64,000 nucleotides of DNA from Fratercula arctica (lineage: Eukaryota; Chordata; Aves; Charadriiformes; Alcidae). The notes beneath the pieces are model-generated. The model made no database searches. It had not been told where the DNA came from and worked only from the letters and a program-made list of their open reading frames with translations. A program made the translations under genes and the position numbers. Shown piece after piece: positions 13,341 to 27,000 of this stretch (position 1 is the first letter of the stretch; each line of letters begins with the position of its first letter). Location of the stretch: NCBI GenBank assembly GCA_947846985.1, contig CANTUZ010000002.1, forward strand, positions 17,003,587-17,067,586, in the 5' to 3' direction.

Positions 13341-14140
13341 AACATAGAAAGGAAAATGTGACTAGAATGCAAAGGGCATGAATGAAGTGAGGAAAAGGAA
13401 AAAAGTAGATTGTAACAGATCTGGTGAGTGGGAAGCTGCAGGAAGCTGGCAAGGGAGGATTTGAGCCTACTTGGCAAGGCCAGTGGGAACTGGAGGGAGG
13501 GTCAGTGGAAAGCCAAATCATTTGGGCAAAGGATGGAAGACAGAGGAGGCGACTGACTAAAAGTCAGTAAGAAAAATGGTAGATAAAGGACTAACAAGCA
13601 ATCGGATGAAGAGGGAGAATGGGAACACTGAGAAGGTGGGAAAATTCTGGGAACAGAAGGAAAGTCACAAGCAGGGACAACCACCAGAGCTGGGAAACTC
13701 TGGAAATGCAAGGAAAGGGACATGGAGACACTATCACTGGTGCTGAAAGGCAGCAGGAAGAAGATAGATTCATGTAGCTCTTTTCCAATTCTCCTGATAG
13801 ACATAGGTGAAGTAGGGGCACAATGAGAAGGAACAGATCAAAAAGGGGGAAAAAGTTTAAAAAAGAAAAAGCAAAGAGTTACAAGGAATGAAATAAACAA
13901 TGGTGGTCAGAGAAAGGGAAAAGGTAGAAGGGAACTGGGTAAGCTTCCCTGAAGATACTGATTACAGGCTGAACAAAGAGAGTGTGATTGATACAGGAAC
14001 TCTGTATAATTCAGTTGGGTCTCATGAAGATGACTAAGACAAGCACCCAAAGATGGAGCAGGGATGGGGGGAGGATGAAAGCAAGACAGAAAGGAGAAAT
14101 TTTCATGCTCAGAGCTGCAGGAAAAGAAGCAGAAGCATCT
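13341..14140. other. Purine-rich (A/G-skewed) block
   Basis: For about 800 bases the plus strand is dominated by A and G, with repeated GGAAG, GGGAA and AGAAGG words but no fixed period. The complementary pyrimidine strand is therefore poor in stop codons. It carries a cluster of overlapping minus frames (13283-13477, 13318-13521, 13502-13804, 13591-13821 and 13907-14182) rich in Ser, Leu, Pro and Phe. The overlap in different frames marks them as by-products of composition rather than exons. Origin unknown. Confidence 0.75.
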
Positions 14141-17100
14141 ATGCTTTCTAGAAAGACTTCTCCAAAGCTTCTGCTGGAACATATAACTTCTAAGCGTTAT
14201 CTTTCCTTTCTTTTAGCAAACACTATACAGGTGGCTAAAAAAAACACACCCTGTTCTAATCTAGGGTGGTCAACGTAACTAGTAGCAATAGCCCAAGCAT
14301 TATAACTTCTTGTGGAATTTAAGGGTTCACAACCTGCTGATGAACTGCATACAGCCTGACAGAATGAAACTGAAAGTGAAAAAGGCATCAGTTGAGGCTG
14401 TTAAACTCCACTTCTCCCACCCCACATGACAATTGAGTAATATGAAAACAATATTTATGCTGCCCTTCCCACCAAAACTGTATTACTATTCAGTGTAGAG
14501 GATGTACCTCCACTGGGAAAGAACAAGGAACTGTATGTGACTTTAGCATCTTTGGCTCATTTACTGTAGAATTTGCAAAGTTGTGAATGACACAAGGATT
14601 GCAGTAAGACAGTGCCTTAGATGATATAACCACATGCTATTCCTGTCTTTGCTACAGAGTCTCTGTTAATGGCAAGCAGGCCATTCAAATAAAATTTCTT
14701 AGACCTTATTAATTATGCTACTTTCTCCGCCTTTCAGATATCCAACTTAATTTGCTTCTTAAGCAAACAGCTACTAAATAATCAGCTGCAGCTACAGCCA
14801 GTGGGAGCTGTTCGTGGCATTACACAGTACTTCTGTGCTTCAGTCATAAGTTAAGCAGGTTTAAGCACTGAGGTATTTAAGAATGCAAAAAGTCACCCAA
14901 AATTGATGGAAAACCTTCCCCTTACGATCCCACCTCAAAGAAGCACTGCGAAAAGAGACAACAATTGTGAAGTCTTACGAACACTCATTTAGAAATCATT
15001 TTTGTTTCATACTGTAAGACACAAAGAAAGACACGGAACAATAAGGTGGAAAACCATTGTGACTAGCTTTTGATTAAATATATAACACACATCTGCATTG
15101 AGACTGGAATTCTGTGGAAAAAATACAAGTGATCAGGAAATTAACTGCAATTATCCATACACATACATGCACACACATTCACTGCAGAATAGGCGCATCT
15201 GTGTTTGGAGGAGAAAGACAAATCAGAGGGGAAAAATAGTGAGATACAAATTAACAGTGTAGTTTGCCATATTTTAACCTCTGAATGCTCACTTAAAGCC
15301 ATAAAAATGTTTAAGATGTAAGAGCATGTAGATCAAGGAGGATGGGAATTTAGAGGGGTCTTGCTTCAAGGGTTCTTTTTCCTTTTTAATAGAACATGGC
15401 TCTCAAGTCCTAGGATACGATCTCCAGGTACTCCATTTGCTGCCGTGCTTCTTTCAAAGCAAATTACATTTGACAAGATTTGGATATCAACAATTAATTA
15501 AACCTAAAGTGGTAAATTATGTTCACAGCCCACTTAAAACATTAAAAGCTTCTTTTGATGCTAAAGTTTAATAACTAAAATTACCAGGAAAAAGCCACCA
15601 ATTTTTAAAAGCAATCCTTTCCTGGTCAGATGCAAGTGTTTGTTTCTTGGTTAGAATATCCACAGATCTGCCAAAGGCTGAGACGAAATTAATGCTACAC
15701 AAGGAACAGGTCATCTCCTCTACCTCTATGCTGTGAATAAAGAACGGGTGATGGTGACTCACTTTATATGCATATCAACGGCATGAGTAAGGATGAATCT
15801 CCCTGCAAAATATAGTAACCCTTTGTCCAAAATAAACTTCAACACCTGTCAATCATTTCTAGGGAATAAATATAAATTAACAGAATTGCTGACACGTTCT
15901 CCCGTCTGCTACATGCATTCTCTTGAGCTGTATTGGAAAAGCTTGGGCTTAAAGGTTTGACCTAGGATAAAAAAGAAACACAGAGAAAGACTAGAATCCA
16001 ACATGTAGTGCATATTTAGAGCGGGTGTGCTTCATTTCAAACAAATATTTCCATTCCCGCAGTTGAAGACCGAACAGAAAATATATTTTAAAAGAAGTAT
16101 TCTCATATACAACGTAACAGAAAAGGGAATGTTGAAGAACGGTATGCCTCATACTGGTCTTGAAAAAGAAAGAATTTATGGCAACTAGATGGACTCTCTG
16201 GAGTCTGCAGCACTCCTTGGTTCAGATGAAGAGTTGCTAAAAATCCACTGTTCCCATTTTTAATGTTATGTGTAGTCTCAAAGGGAAAATTTGATTTGAC
16301 AGTGAATTAATCTGTTCTTTTGGTTGTTCTTACAAGAGAAGTAATTCTGTGGTAGCAGCAACTGTGTAAAGCAACTATATTGCAGGATTTTTCTTCCTTC
16401 TTGCATTACACTTGCCTCTTAGATTGTAATTCTCCTTTTATTGTTCTTTCCCGTTATGCACTGTTTTTTGTATCATACTCATTTTAAATTAGATCACGCT
16501 GGCTACAAACTTGATGAAACGTTGTTGATATTTTCCCTTTATGTAATTTGGTAAATATGATAATCTGATATATAATGAACTATAGAAACCCTTTCAGTGT
16601 GCCAGTATCACAATTTTTGTTCGTTTTCATGGTGTGTTATGGTATCCCTGTCCGCAGAGATGGTATCCATACCCTCCATATCCATATCCTCTAATTGCAA
16701 CTGTAGTAATCAGAACCATTTGCCCCAAATAAATGCTCAAAACATAGATCAAGACCCTAAGAGAAGTCAGTTTTCCTACCAGAATTTCTACCATGTTTCA
16801 CTCCAGTTCCTACTCTCTATTTCTTACTTTCTATGCTTACAAAAATTTTCTTAACACTGACAACAGCTATACAGTTTGTCAGCTGCTTTTGTACTTCTGA
16901 AAAATGAATTTTACATACCTGATCTCCCAATCAGCTGTTAGAATGCAGTAATATTTAGTTCCAAAACTTAGAGCAAAACCCAACTTTGATGAAATGGCAG
17001 TTTCTCTTGGGTCTAAGTCCAACTATTTTCTAATTCTGCTTTCTACTTTTGTCTGTATCTATACTCTATTTGCCAGTTTCAATTTTCAGATTATCATTAC

Positions 17101-17344
17101 ATCTGTTTTGAACTCTGATTCTACTTTCCATACACTTCTTAAAACAGTGCCTAATTTGTAAAAGAAAAAAAAACCCACAGTTTTAATAGTACTACATTTA
17201 ATATTTATTTTCTTGATGTAGCTGCTACAGCACTTGACTCTTTTTATTGCATGAATGTCTGTTGAGAAATACGTTATTTATCATGTTAGATTTTAGTCTC
17301 TCTGAAAGATGAGACAACTACCTGTTTTTTTGATGCATGTATTT
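14141..17344. other. Anonymous noncoding DNA, increasingly T-rich to the right
   Basis: No gene is recognised. From about 16.3 kb the plus strand becomes pyrimidine-rich and leads into the LINE relic at 17.35 kb. Part of 16.3-17.34 kb could be further decayed LINE sequence, but I could not align it to any motif. Confidence 0.5.
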
Positions 17345-17830
17345 GGAATCACAGATCAGCTACTTGTCCTTTATAGTAGGACAAATACTCTGCTTCAGTA
17401 TTAGAGTTTTTAAATACACTGAATTTCATTTGTCCTTTTGGCCTTTCTAGCATGAAATCTCTCTGCAACTCCATGTCACCCTTGTTTCTATGACCCTGAA
17501 AAACTTTACATCATCAGCCAACGTTACTCTTTTTACTGTCCACTCCCTTTTCCAGATCATTTATAACATTAGCAGCGTATTGAGCAGCACAGATTCCAGA
17601 AAGGGCACTCACACAAATGCAGAAAACTATTTTATCACCCCTCCCTTTTTTTCTGGTACCTTCAATTTTAAATGAATTTCTCTGTCCAAAGAACTTCCTT
17701 ATCTTACAGCAGATTAGAATTTAAGAACCTTTAACAACAGTTTTGGTTGACCATGTCAATTGCATGCCCCTTGTCCACCTGCTCTATGACTCCTATGGAG
17801 AAAGCAGGAGGGTGCCATCAAGCCTGTTGG
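17345..17830 (-). pseudogene. Old CR1-clade LINE reverse-transcriptase relic
   Basis: This is a dead piece of LINE ORF2 covering the reverse-transcriptase core, read on the minus strand. Fragments appear in the right order from high to low coordinate: EQVDKGHAIDMV (17743-17790, motif A region), a VPxxESVLLN stretch near 17590, INDLEKGVDS (about 17535-17564), the catalytic ADD inside LADDVKFF (ADD at 17510-17518), ELQRDF (17454-17471), QMKFSV (17415-17432) and SYYKGQ (17364-17381). The pieces lie in different frames, so small indels and stops separate them. The family is inferred from knowledge of vertebrate CR1-type reverse transcriptases, which carry an INDL...FADDTKL arrangement. It may extend toward 17935 (a GLMxPSC-like piece near 17810), but that part is uncertain. 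Confidence 0.82.
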
Positions 17831-17935
17831 GCTGGAGCTCTCCGGGCTCGCCCTGGAGCCGTACCCTCCTTCCCAACTGCCCCACACTGAAGCAGTCCGG
17901 GGCAACATGTTATGCACCGCAGATACCTCAGCCAT

Positions 17936-17950
17936 TTGAGTTGAGTTGAG
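17936..17950. repeat. Three TTGAG units at a CR1 boundary
   Basis: TTGAG is repeated exactly three times immediately before the 5' end of the plus-strand CR1 fragment at 17951. It could be chance or a small expansion at the insertion junction. Confidence 0.85.
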
Positions 17951-18092
17951 GCCCCATCCCTGGAAGTGTTCAAGGCCAGGCTGGATGGGGCTTTGAGCAA
18001 CCTGGTCTAGTGGGAGGTGTCCCTGCCCATGGCAGGGGGGTTGGAACTAGATGATCTTTAAGGTCCCTTCCAACCCAAACCATTCTATGATT
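17951..18092 (+). mobile_element. CR1 LINE 3'-end fragment
   Basis: This is a CR1 tail in sense orientation. It begins in the last codons of ORF2 (GCCCCATCCCTGGAAGTGTT, the SLEVF region), passes the ORF2 stop in CTGGTCTAGTGGGAGGTGTC, and continues with the GGTCCCTTCCAACCC block and a terminus with one good octamer (ATTCTATG) and one decayed. It lies about 120 bp beyond the recognisable end of the older minus-strand LINE relic, in the opposite orientation. It is less decayed than the relic, so it probably inserted later. Confidence 0.93.
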
Positions 18093-21000
18093 TCATTCTC
18101 ATGTCATTCATGAGGAAGACTACATTTGATCTGGGGGTTTGTTGTTCATTTTGTTCACTCCCCCCACCTCCAAACCCTTAACAACCTGTTTTACGTCAGT
18201 TCCCTTCTGCAAGGGCAAAGGACTGAAGTGAACTTGCTCAGCCTCCTACACTGTGAACACAATTACCTAAAAGCATCACTTTTTTTGTTTTGTGACCTTA
18301 TTTTCTTCTAGTGCCACTTTTATACATTTATCAGCTTCTAATATTACAGCAAGCTTCTCGATCCCCATGCTTGAAAACAGGCTTTAATAGTTTTCAGGCA
18401 CCTTGTAAGTTGTTCCCCAGAATCTTCTTTTGGCCTTCTCTTTGGTGTTTTTCAATTAAGCCTACCAGAACCTAATGTATTTCCTATTCCCTATGCTGAG
18501 TACCATTTCAACTTTATGAAAGAAGATTGTCTTCCTCTTTCCGTAGTTCCATTAATTACACCATCTAATCATACAAACTCTCTTGATCTTTCACAAAAGT
18601 CAACTACTTGCAGGTTACACGGCAATTTCAAGGCTTCCAGAAAAATCACACCGCTTGCACCTACCCCTTTTCAGTTCTTTTTAGAGTTAAGGAATATTCT
18701 TACAGAGTTCCCAGTTGGAGGGGGGGGAGCTTCAACACAATTACAAAGGACTTGTTTTGGATGGTTGCAACACCCCTGTAGGAACGAAGTACAGTCTGAT
18801 CGCTCTTAGAAAATTCCGTAACAGCAGCATTTCCGGTATCTTAACTTGGGTTCAGCACATAGTTTAGGATAAGTCAAAACCAGTTTTCCTTGCAAGCTCC
18901 CCAAAAATCTGGTCTATGATATTTTTGCTGTCTGATGAAAGTATCAAACTGTGTACTGGGATACTGTCAACTTCTTGCAAAAACTTACCATCCTCTCTAA
19001 ACAGAGGACCGAGGGTGTCTGTAGTCTTTCTGGAATCTGGCAGTCTAACAACATAATTTAAAAGCCAGCTCCAGAGCCTTCAAATTATATCATCTACGAA
19101 TAAAATCACTGTGGGCAATGATCTTATTGTGACCTTGAGGGGACAACAAAGTTCAACTGGGGACGATGTTATTGTGTGTATGTGCATATATTTACATATT
19201 AATGCCAGAGCATGACAGCAGCCTGAACTGAAAGCTCTATCACCCCCCTTCAGCAATCACAGCTTTTATTTTTGCACTTCTGCAGCTCACTTGGGTGCTG
19301 TATTCTCCACTGTAAGTACCTAATTAAATACGTAACAATTTTTCCCCACTGTATACTGTGCTAAAAGATTTTTCAGTTTGTGAGAACTCAGCAATGTTTA
19401 CAACCAAATTAGACATTCCTTTTGAAAACAAATTGTTTTGGGTTAAGTTTGGGCATTAATAAAATTAATTTATTATTTTGTTTAATAAAAGCACAGAAAA
19501 TATATGAGTAAGATGACTCAGGTGTGCCTTTTTTTTTGTTTTTGTTTTTTAAATCACATCTCCTGTTGAGATATGCAGCTAGAATTAGCTTTCATAATAG
19601 AAATATCTATGGGAAGGTCCATCTGCATTCAATATTATCCAGTTCAGTACTGACTGGTGGGAAGTCCTGATTGAAACAGAATTTTTGGAAGTAATAAACT
19701 CCTTAAACCAACATCACTTGTATTATCATATGCATAACTAAGTGATTTCAAGATCAATACATTGCAAACATATTTAACCTTAATCCTACAAGTGTCAGGC
19801 TGCACTGTCAGAAGAAGTTTAAGGTCACGTCACCTAGCAGAGATGATACGCAAGTCTCCATTTACACATGAAAAAACTTCCTTAGGGACAGCTGTATAGA
19901 AAAAAAATTCTTACCAACAGCCATAGTCGTAAAACAGGAATTACTTTTATGCATCTCAATAGTGCTCACTGAGATTAAACTGTAACTAAAATAGCCTGCC
20001 AGCTTTTCTTAAAAAAAAAAAGTTTAAAGAGTAAGTGAAAAAACTTATTATCTACTGTAATTTTTATAGAACTTCATTTTCAGATTTTGTTATTCATATG
20101 CATTTAATCTTTGCCTTTGGTTTCTTCAAGCCATGAAGTAAAATCTGAAGGGATTACTTGCATCCAAAAAAACAAAATAAAAAAAGCCCCACCTAAATCA
20201 AAGCAATTTTAAGGCAAATCAACACTAAAATTAAAACTGTTCACAGACAAATCTTGAAGTTTGTTATACACCAAAGATAATAAATGTACAAATATTTCAT
20301 ATCCATTTTGACAGGATATCTTGAAGCTGAAGAAACTCTGAGTTTCACATTTTCAAATATCTGAATCATCAAGGTTTGGATACTGTACTGAACTCTCAGC
20401 CAGGTAAATATTTTCAGTAGGTGTATGAATATATAAATATGAAGAAATATAATGTGTTCATTAAACGCCATAATCCTTATCAGAACTACTACTCATCAAT
20501 TACATATTAGCAGCAGGAAATGTTTGCCATACAGAAAATTCTAATATGATTTCCAAATGAGGAGAAATATTTTCTTGATTAACTAGTAAAGAAGTTAGGA
20601 GAACATTATTCTATTAGTGTTCTCAAGTTGCCTTGATACTACCGAGTTGCACTGCTTTTTTCCTCCCACTTCTGAAGTGCGTATTTTCATTTAGGGAATT
20701 TCTAAACTTCGTATTGATTAAAAGAAAATTCCATTAGACTTACAGCTAAGTCACTAAATAAGGAAGCTGATTCTGCTTGATGATAAACACTGGTAATTGT
20801 ATCAGCTTCAATGGAAATTATGGATGCTTTCCAGTCATGAAAATTAGCGAGCAGCTTTAGAGACAAAAAAAGGTTAAAAAAAGATTGAAAGCTCGGCAAA
20901 GTTCATCTATTCTCTTGCACATCTTTATTTGCTTTTGAAGGATCTTGCCACTAATGCATCTTTTTCTTTTCCTATCAGGATAAAGATTTTTTTTTTTTGT

Positions 21001-24000
21001 TTTAGACTAATGTTTTAATCCAAGTTTACCATGCATTCTTCAAACACGACATGCAAGAGTTCAACTACTGCAGTGAGGAAACAGAAAGGCTGCCAAAGGT
21101 TGGTTCACTGGGAATTACTAAGCATCAGGCAGGGAGGCAGGAATGGGAAGGACAGGAGATGCATCTGTGACGGGGGAAAAGCCTCAGTGCCTAGTTAGTA
21201 GGGGTAAAGTTGTTGCAGAGCACAGTCCAATGGGTGCACTGTTCTGATACAGCAAAGCAATATCAGAACGAGAAGACAGCAGAGAACGTTTGGTCAAGTC
21301 CAAGGTCTTGCCTCAAGTCCTATACAAAACCATCCTGTGGTCTTTCTGCACAAGTAATCAAGACCCCAGCTCTGAGGTTTTGAATGTAGGCCATGGGACA
21401 TTTGATATGGTACTAAGAATAGCTGAAACTATTTATTATACACAACCCCCTCAAAAACTAAACCACAAAAAACCTGAACCCCAAAAAACTACTAGACTGT
21501 ACCCGATTCATGCAAGCAAGAAAGTTAGTTAGAGCTTGTAGTTCAGGCCAGAAGATTGAAAGCCTGTTGTTAACTTCTAATGGGCTTAAGTATAGAATTT
21601 GGTTCTATTGAAAAATAGAAATAGACAAGAATACGAACTGAAATTTAGCATACAGGAATAAACATCACAGGCAGCTTATGTTAACTTCACTGCGTTTCAG
21701 GGGTTAAGTAACCAGGAGAGAGTGGAGAGGTAGGACAAAAGGGATTTTTCTGTTGACAAAAAGTCAGAACAACAACTCTTACTCACAAATAGGCAATAAA
21801 TATGTATTTTATCTTATAATCATTCGATCTGATTAAGATAGCATGATCATACTCTATTACCTTGCTTTTTTCAACAGAAAATGTCCTAAATAGTTTGGCA
21901 CTGAACCTTTGCTCATGCAGATGTTCTTATTCACAGATGTTTCAAACCCTCCTTGAAACTTTAGTCTCCAAGTTTAGAGTAACAGTTCTTTTTAATTTTA
22001 TTTTAAACTAAATTTGGACTTCGTTATCTATTCCTCCCCATTTACGTTTCATTTTCATTTATGAGCCACAACTGCATACAGTCATATAATCAGAAAATTC
22101 ATGCAATATATGCCTCAGCTGTATTGTACTGTTCTTTACTATTCATTATAGTGCATGTTTTGATACCTATATCTAACATATTTAGTAATACTTCTTTACC
22201 TACTTCCAGGAACACCTAGTCTCTTTGATAATGGTTTCTTGAATGCTGTTAGTTCCTATCTAAACACTTGAAAGCCATCAATAATACCATAGCTGTGCAA
22301 AATTACTTTTCATATTTAATCTGAAAGCAAGAAGGAAATAAAAGCACGGGTTAATATCAAAATTGTTAGTTCTCAGGATTTGCTCTGGATTAATTCAAAG
22401 GAGGAGGAGGAGGAGAAAAAATGGTTCTTTTTCAGGGGCTTTCCTCTTTCAACTTGCATGGAAGGAATACAGAGATCTTTTGCAGTATCAGAAGTAGTAA
22501 CTGGACATTTTATAAAACCATTCTATGAAGATTTAAAAACAAGTTAATAATAGAAAAGTATGTAACAACTGGAGGTTAGGAACAGTTTCATAAAGGGCAC
22601 AGGAGCGAGGGGAAAGGGTAGGAAGTAAAAAATGCTTTAAAAAATGTATTTGGCTAAGGGGCCCAAAAAACAATCTAGATGCTACAGTGGCATCTGCATC
22701 TTTGTAGGTGTGTGACAGGATTTTTGACGGGCACGCATTCTTTAACTATAAAGTATGGTAAGTCCCTTCTTCTACCTGACCTTTCTGATTTCCTTTGAAT
22801 TGCCTATTTAACTTTCTATAGCTTCTGCACAAACATGCTTGTGGAAGAAGTATGTAGGTCACAGAAACATGTGTGTTTCTGATGTGTAACTTCATTACTC
22901 AAATACCGAAGGTACTTGAAGTACTAAATTATAAATGTAGCACAATACTTCATTAGAATAAAATACGTTCATGTTCATATTACACACAGGTATTGACAAA
23001 TAAAATATGAGTACTATGTATACACAAGCTTTTCTCCTAAAGGACTATTTATTTGGTATCTGTAACACAAACCAAGCAAGAATTCATAGGAAAAACAGAA
23101 TACACTAAGTATTTTAAAGCAAATGGTATCTACAGAGTTCTACATGCAGACTCCAAAACTGCAATATTTATAAGTTTTATAGAAATTCAGAGAAAACATA
23201 TAGCTATTACCTGTGACTTCCCAGTTATAACATGGCGATTGCTACTCACGGCAGTAGAATATCTGCATACCACCCAGGTGTGTATATATATAAGGTGCAT
23301 TTACATTAGGTATTGGCCTCAATAGCTTAGCTCTTGAAACTGTATTATGCAAGCAATGTCATGTGCATTTCCAGAGGCTGAACTCTTAAAAGAAAAAAGA
23401 AGGCTTTTTATTTTTAATATTTTTTATATTAAAGCTCAGCCAAGGCCTGATGAGCTTGAATGCTTTTCCAGTGTGACTATTACAGCTTGCTTAATTACCC
23501 AGGATAAACAACATCTGCTTAAAGAATTGCCTTACTTACACTTAATAAACACCACTGCTGCTTAAGTTTATAATTCCCAGTTCTTAAGCATTTCACACTG
23601 CTCACATACTCAAAACTGTAAAACAGTCCCATCACTGAAGTTCTCAAAGTAACAACCGGCGTGAAAGATCCAGACTACTAGTTTAAAACAAGAGATGAGA
23701 CAAGTATTTACTTTTAAACCACACACTAGTTTTAGGAAGAAAACCAACAAAACTTAAAAAAAAGAAAAGAATTTGCTCAGCATGCAATTAAGGTGTCAAC
23801 ACGAGAAAGAGACCTTCTCAAGGATGACATCAGAGTCCCAGAAAGCAGCACCTCGATACAGAAACCAGCACATACAACGGCAAAGTTTGCTATACCTCTA
23901 CACAGGCTGAGGAAGGACTTGCCTAAATATTTCCATGCAATTCTCCAAGTAGGTCAAGACAGTACAGTTAAGCATAATTCCTCTTTGAAAGTGGTTGAAA

Positions 24001-27000
24001 CTTCCTGAAGAATCAGAATTGAATTTTTTAAGCACCATAAAACAATGAACAGAACTTGGACCCAAACCAAATTAAAAAGTATAAATCTGAAAGTAAGCTA
24101 CAAAATGTTTAAGATTATTACATACAAGTAAGCTGTTGACTAATAAATTCCTAAAAGCCACACAAAAGCACCAGAACTTCTCCGTCAGTGTAAAATCAGG
24201 ACGTGAACAACTCTACAGCTCTGAATCTGATCAAAAGAAGTAAGTTATATTTCCTCCCACCCTGCAACCTCTACTTTACTAATGACTTATTGTAAAGATA
24301 AATGGAAAGACTACAGCATTTGAAAGTTAAAAATACTGTTTACCAAAAAAACTCCTCCACCTGAGAACTGATGTAGGTGATATTCCTGCAATGCTTTCAG
24401 GGACGAAGCTTTCGTCTTTGCAGAGATGCTTTAGGCATCTGGTAGCACAAATTTTAAATCTGCCTTTAAAAAATAGTTTACTAACATCTCCCAGCCCCCC
24501 AAAAAGTGTAATCCATGCAGATAAGTCAACATGCAAAAATGAAGAGCTACAAGGTTTGTCTGTGGGTGCGTGTGCAGTTTGGGCGGGATGACGGACTGAG
24601 GAGGAGGGGAGCACAACAGATGTTATTTTAATGTCAATCTGGAGAACACTAAGTCAAAGTTGAATCAGGTAAGAAGATCTAAACATTAATAAAAAGAAGA
24701 ACATCAGTCTTCCCTTAAAATAGATGAAGTAGAGAACCAGTGTCAGACCTCAGATATTCTAGGTTGCAAGGGACGTTCCTTGGTGTTTATTTCAGTTTCA
24801 ATTATTCTTCCCAAGCCTTGCATAAAGGGGTTATTGCCTGGATCATGTTTGTTGCCGCCAATTAACACTTGTAAGAAAATGGATTATGAATCTGTAAAGA
24901 CTTTCATCTGTGGAGTAAAATAAAAACAAACTAGGATTTTCTCCCAGATAAAAAGATTTTAAACACTAAATACCACAACAAGTAACAGGATGGGGGCGTG
25001 AGGGATAAGTGGTAATGAACTTGTTCTGAGTAAAGGACGGATTCTTGTTGCAGAATCTTTCTGTTATTTGAAAATAAAGATGCCTACCATACAAAGTTAA
25101 GACTGGAGAAGTACTACATGTCCATTTAAATTACATTCCAAAACATTATTCCTTCATGCAAGTTTATCCCTCAGTAATTTTCCTACCTTGGGGAGTACAG
25201 AGAACATGAAGAACTATGCTCTCTATACAAGTCCAGGAGAAACTCTGGTTCACAATCACGAACAGCTGTGCTTTGCACTGAATGCCAAAGCCATCGGCTT
25301 CTCACCGCACCTACTTACTGCTGAAACTTAGTCAATAGATATGTAAGACATCCTAAAATGACAAGCTTTCTGAGTTTTATTTTATTCACTCAAGCTTAGA
25401 CATGTCCTTTATTAAAAAAAAAAAAAGCAGCAAAAAGACATTTTTTTTTTTTAAGGGTAAGTGTACATGTGTGGGATTAAAAAAATAAACAAACCTATGC
25501 AGTGCAACCTGCATCAGTACAAATGGCAAATCATGGGTTCTCTGTCTCCTAACGCACCCCACAAGAAACATGCTTTCAGTAGGCTTCCTCCTGAAACACT
25601 GGTGGCAGGGAGGAGACTTCCAAAATAGGGATTCTGCCTGTACCTGTTCATTCAAACACTGCTGAAAGCCTCCCTGCATATGTCTTCTATAAAATGCCAG
25701 GTGAGATTGTATTGATTTATGATACTTATGTCCAGAAATCAGAAGAGCATAGCACTTCAGCTACATATCAATCATGCAATTGATAATTTTGGGAACATTG
25801 CTAAGATTCCTCATTATAAAATTGTTTTCAGTTGGTAATATCAAAATACCAAGCATAAAAATTCAAGATTTGTACTTTGTTGGCTTTTTAGTAGAGACTT
25901 TTCAGTTTACTTTGGTTCTTACAGGCAGAGAGATAGACAATAGCTGCGGGGAAGTCTGAGAGTAGTGTATCTTGTTTTCATCTTAGTCCAACAAGATGCC
26001 CACAGACTTAGGAGCTGGTAACTCGTATATTAAACCTACGCACACAGTACACACAAAACTCCTTCACAAGGAAGCTGTATCCAGAAAGGGAGGGCAGAAA
26101 GTTAATGCTTTACAGCTCCTTTTCAGACAGCTGTATATTACGAAATAGTATTTAGGGAAGACTGATATTCCCTTACAAGGCATTACAGGTGAAGTGACCA
26201 AAAGGGAGAAACAAGAAGTAATTAAAAAAAATTTACACTGACAGTTTGGAGCAGAAAGATGTCCCCTGACTCTCTGAGAAGTTTATCTGAGAAGACAACC
26301 CAGGCAAAACCAGCGCTCTCAATCAGAAAATCAGGAAAAAACCTGATTTACACTGGTACCTCACAGTCCTGTCCCATCCCATCGTGGCCCCCCTGCTCCA
26401 CATCTTCTGGCTTAATTGACACATGCAGCCTTCTGGCAATTCTGTTTATTACGTTTGTACATGAGCTTTATAAATTTGGAATCTTCTCGTATTCAGTAAT
26501 ATCACTCTATCCATGCATTTGCCTACTTTTTTTTCTCTCCTACAGAGGGTAAAACCCCATGTCCCATACCCTAAATCCGTTAAAGATACGTAAGAAATTT
26601 CTATAAGCAACAGTTTCATTTGAAGTTTTCTTACAAATACATTAGCCTTTATAAGAGCACATCTATACTTCCACATGTGTGTATGTACTTTTAAACCAGG
26701 AAGTGTACGGAGCTCTTGTTTAGGTTGCAAGTTATTCTGTGAGGAAGTGTCAAATGACTTATTGCACACACTTTGCACTATGGTCCAAGACTGCAGACTT
26801 AATACAATGCCCATCTGGGTTTTTCTACCTCTTCAGCGCAGCAGTAGAAAACTAGGAGACAAGTGAGGTGGTGTGAGCCCATCGTTCAGAAGCTACACCC
26901 GTTCTCCAAAACAGAACCTGTGGTGAAACAGGTATAACACTCCTCCTCACGTGTTTATGGAATAACTATTTCTGGCAACACAGTCAGAATCCACTGCATG

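Noticed and set aside
13502..14182. Cluster of minus-strand frames of 67-100 codons
   Set aside because: They overlap each other in different frames, and all arise from the stop-poor complement of a purine-rich block.
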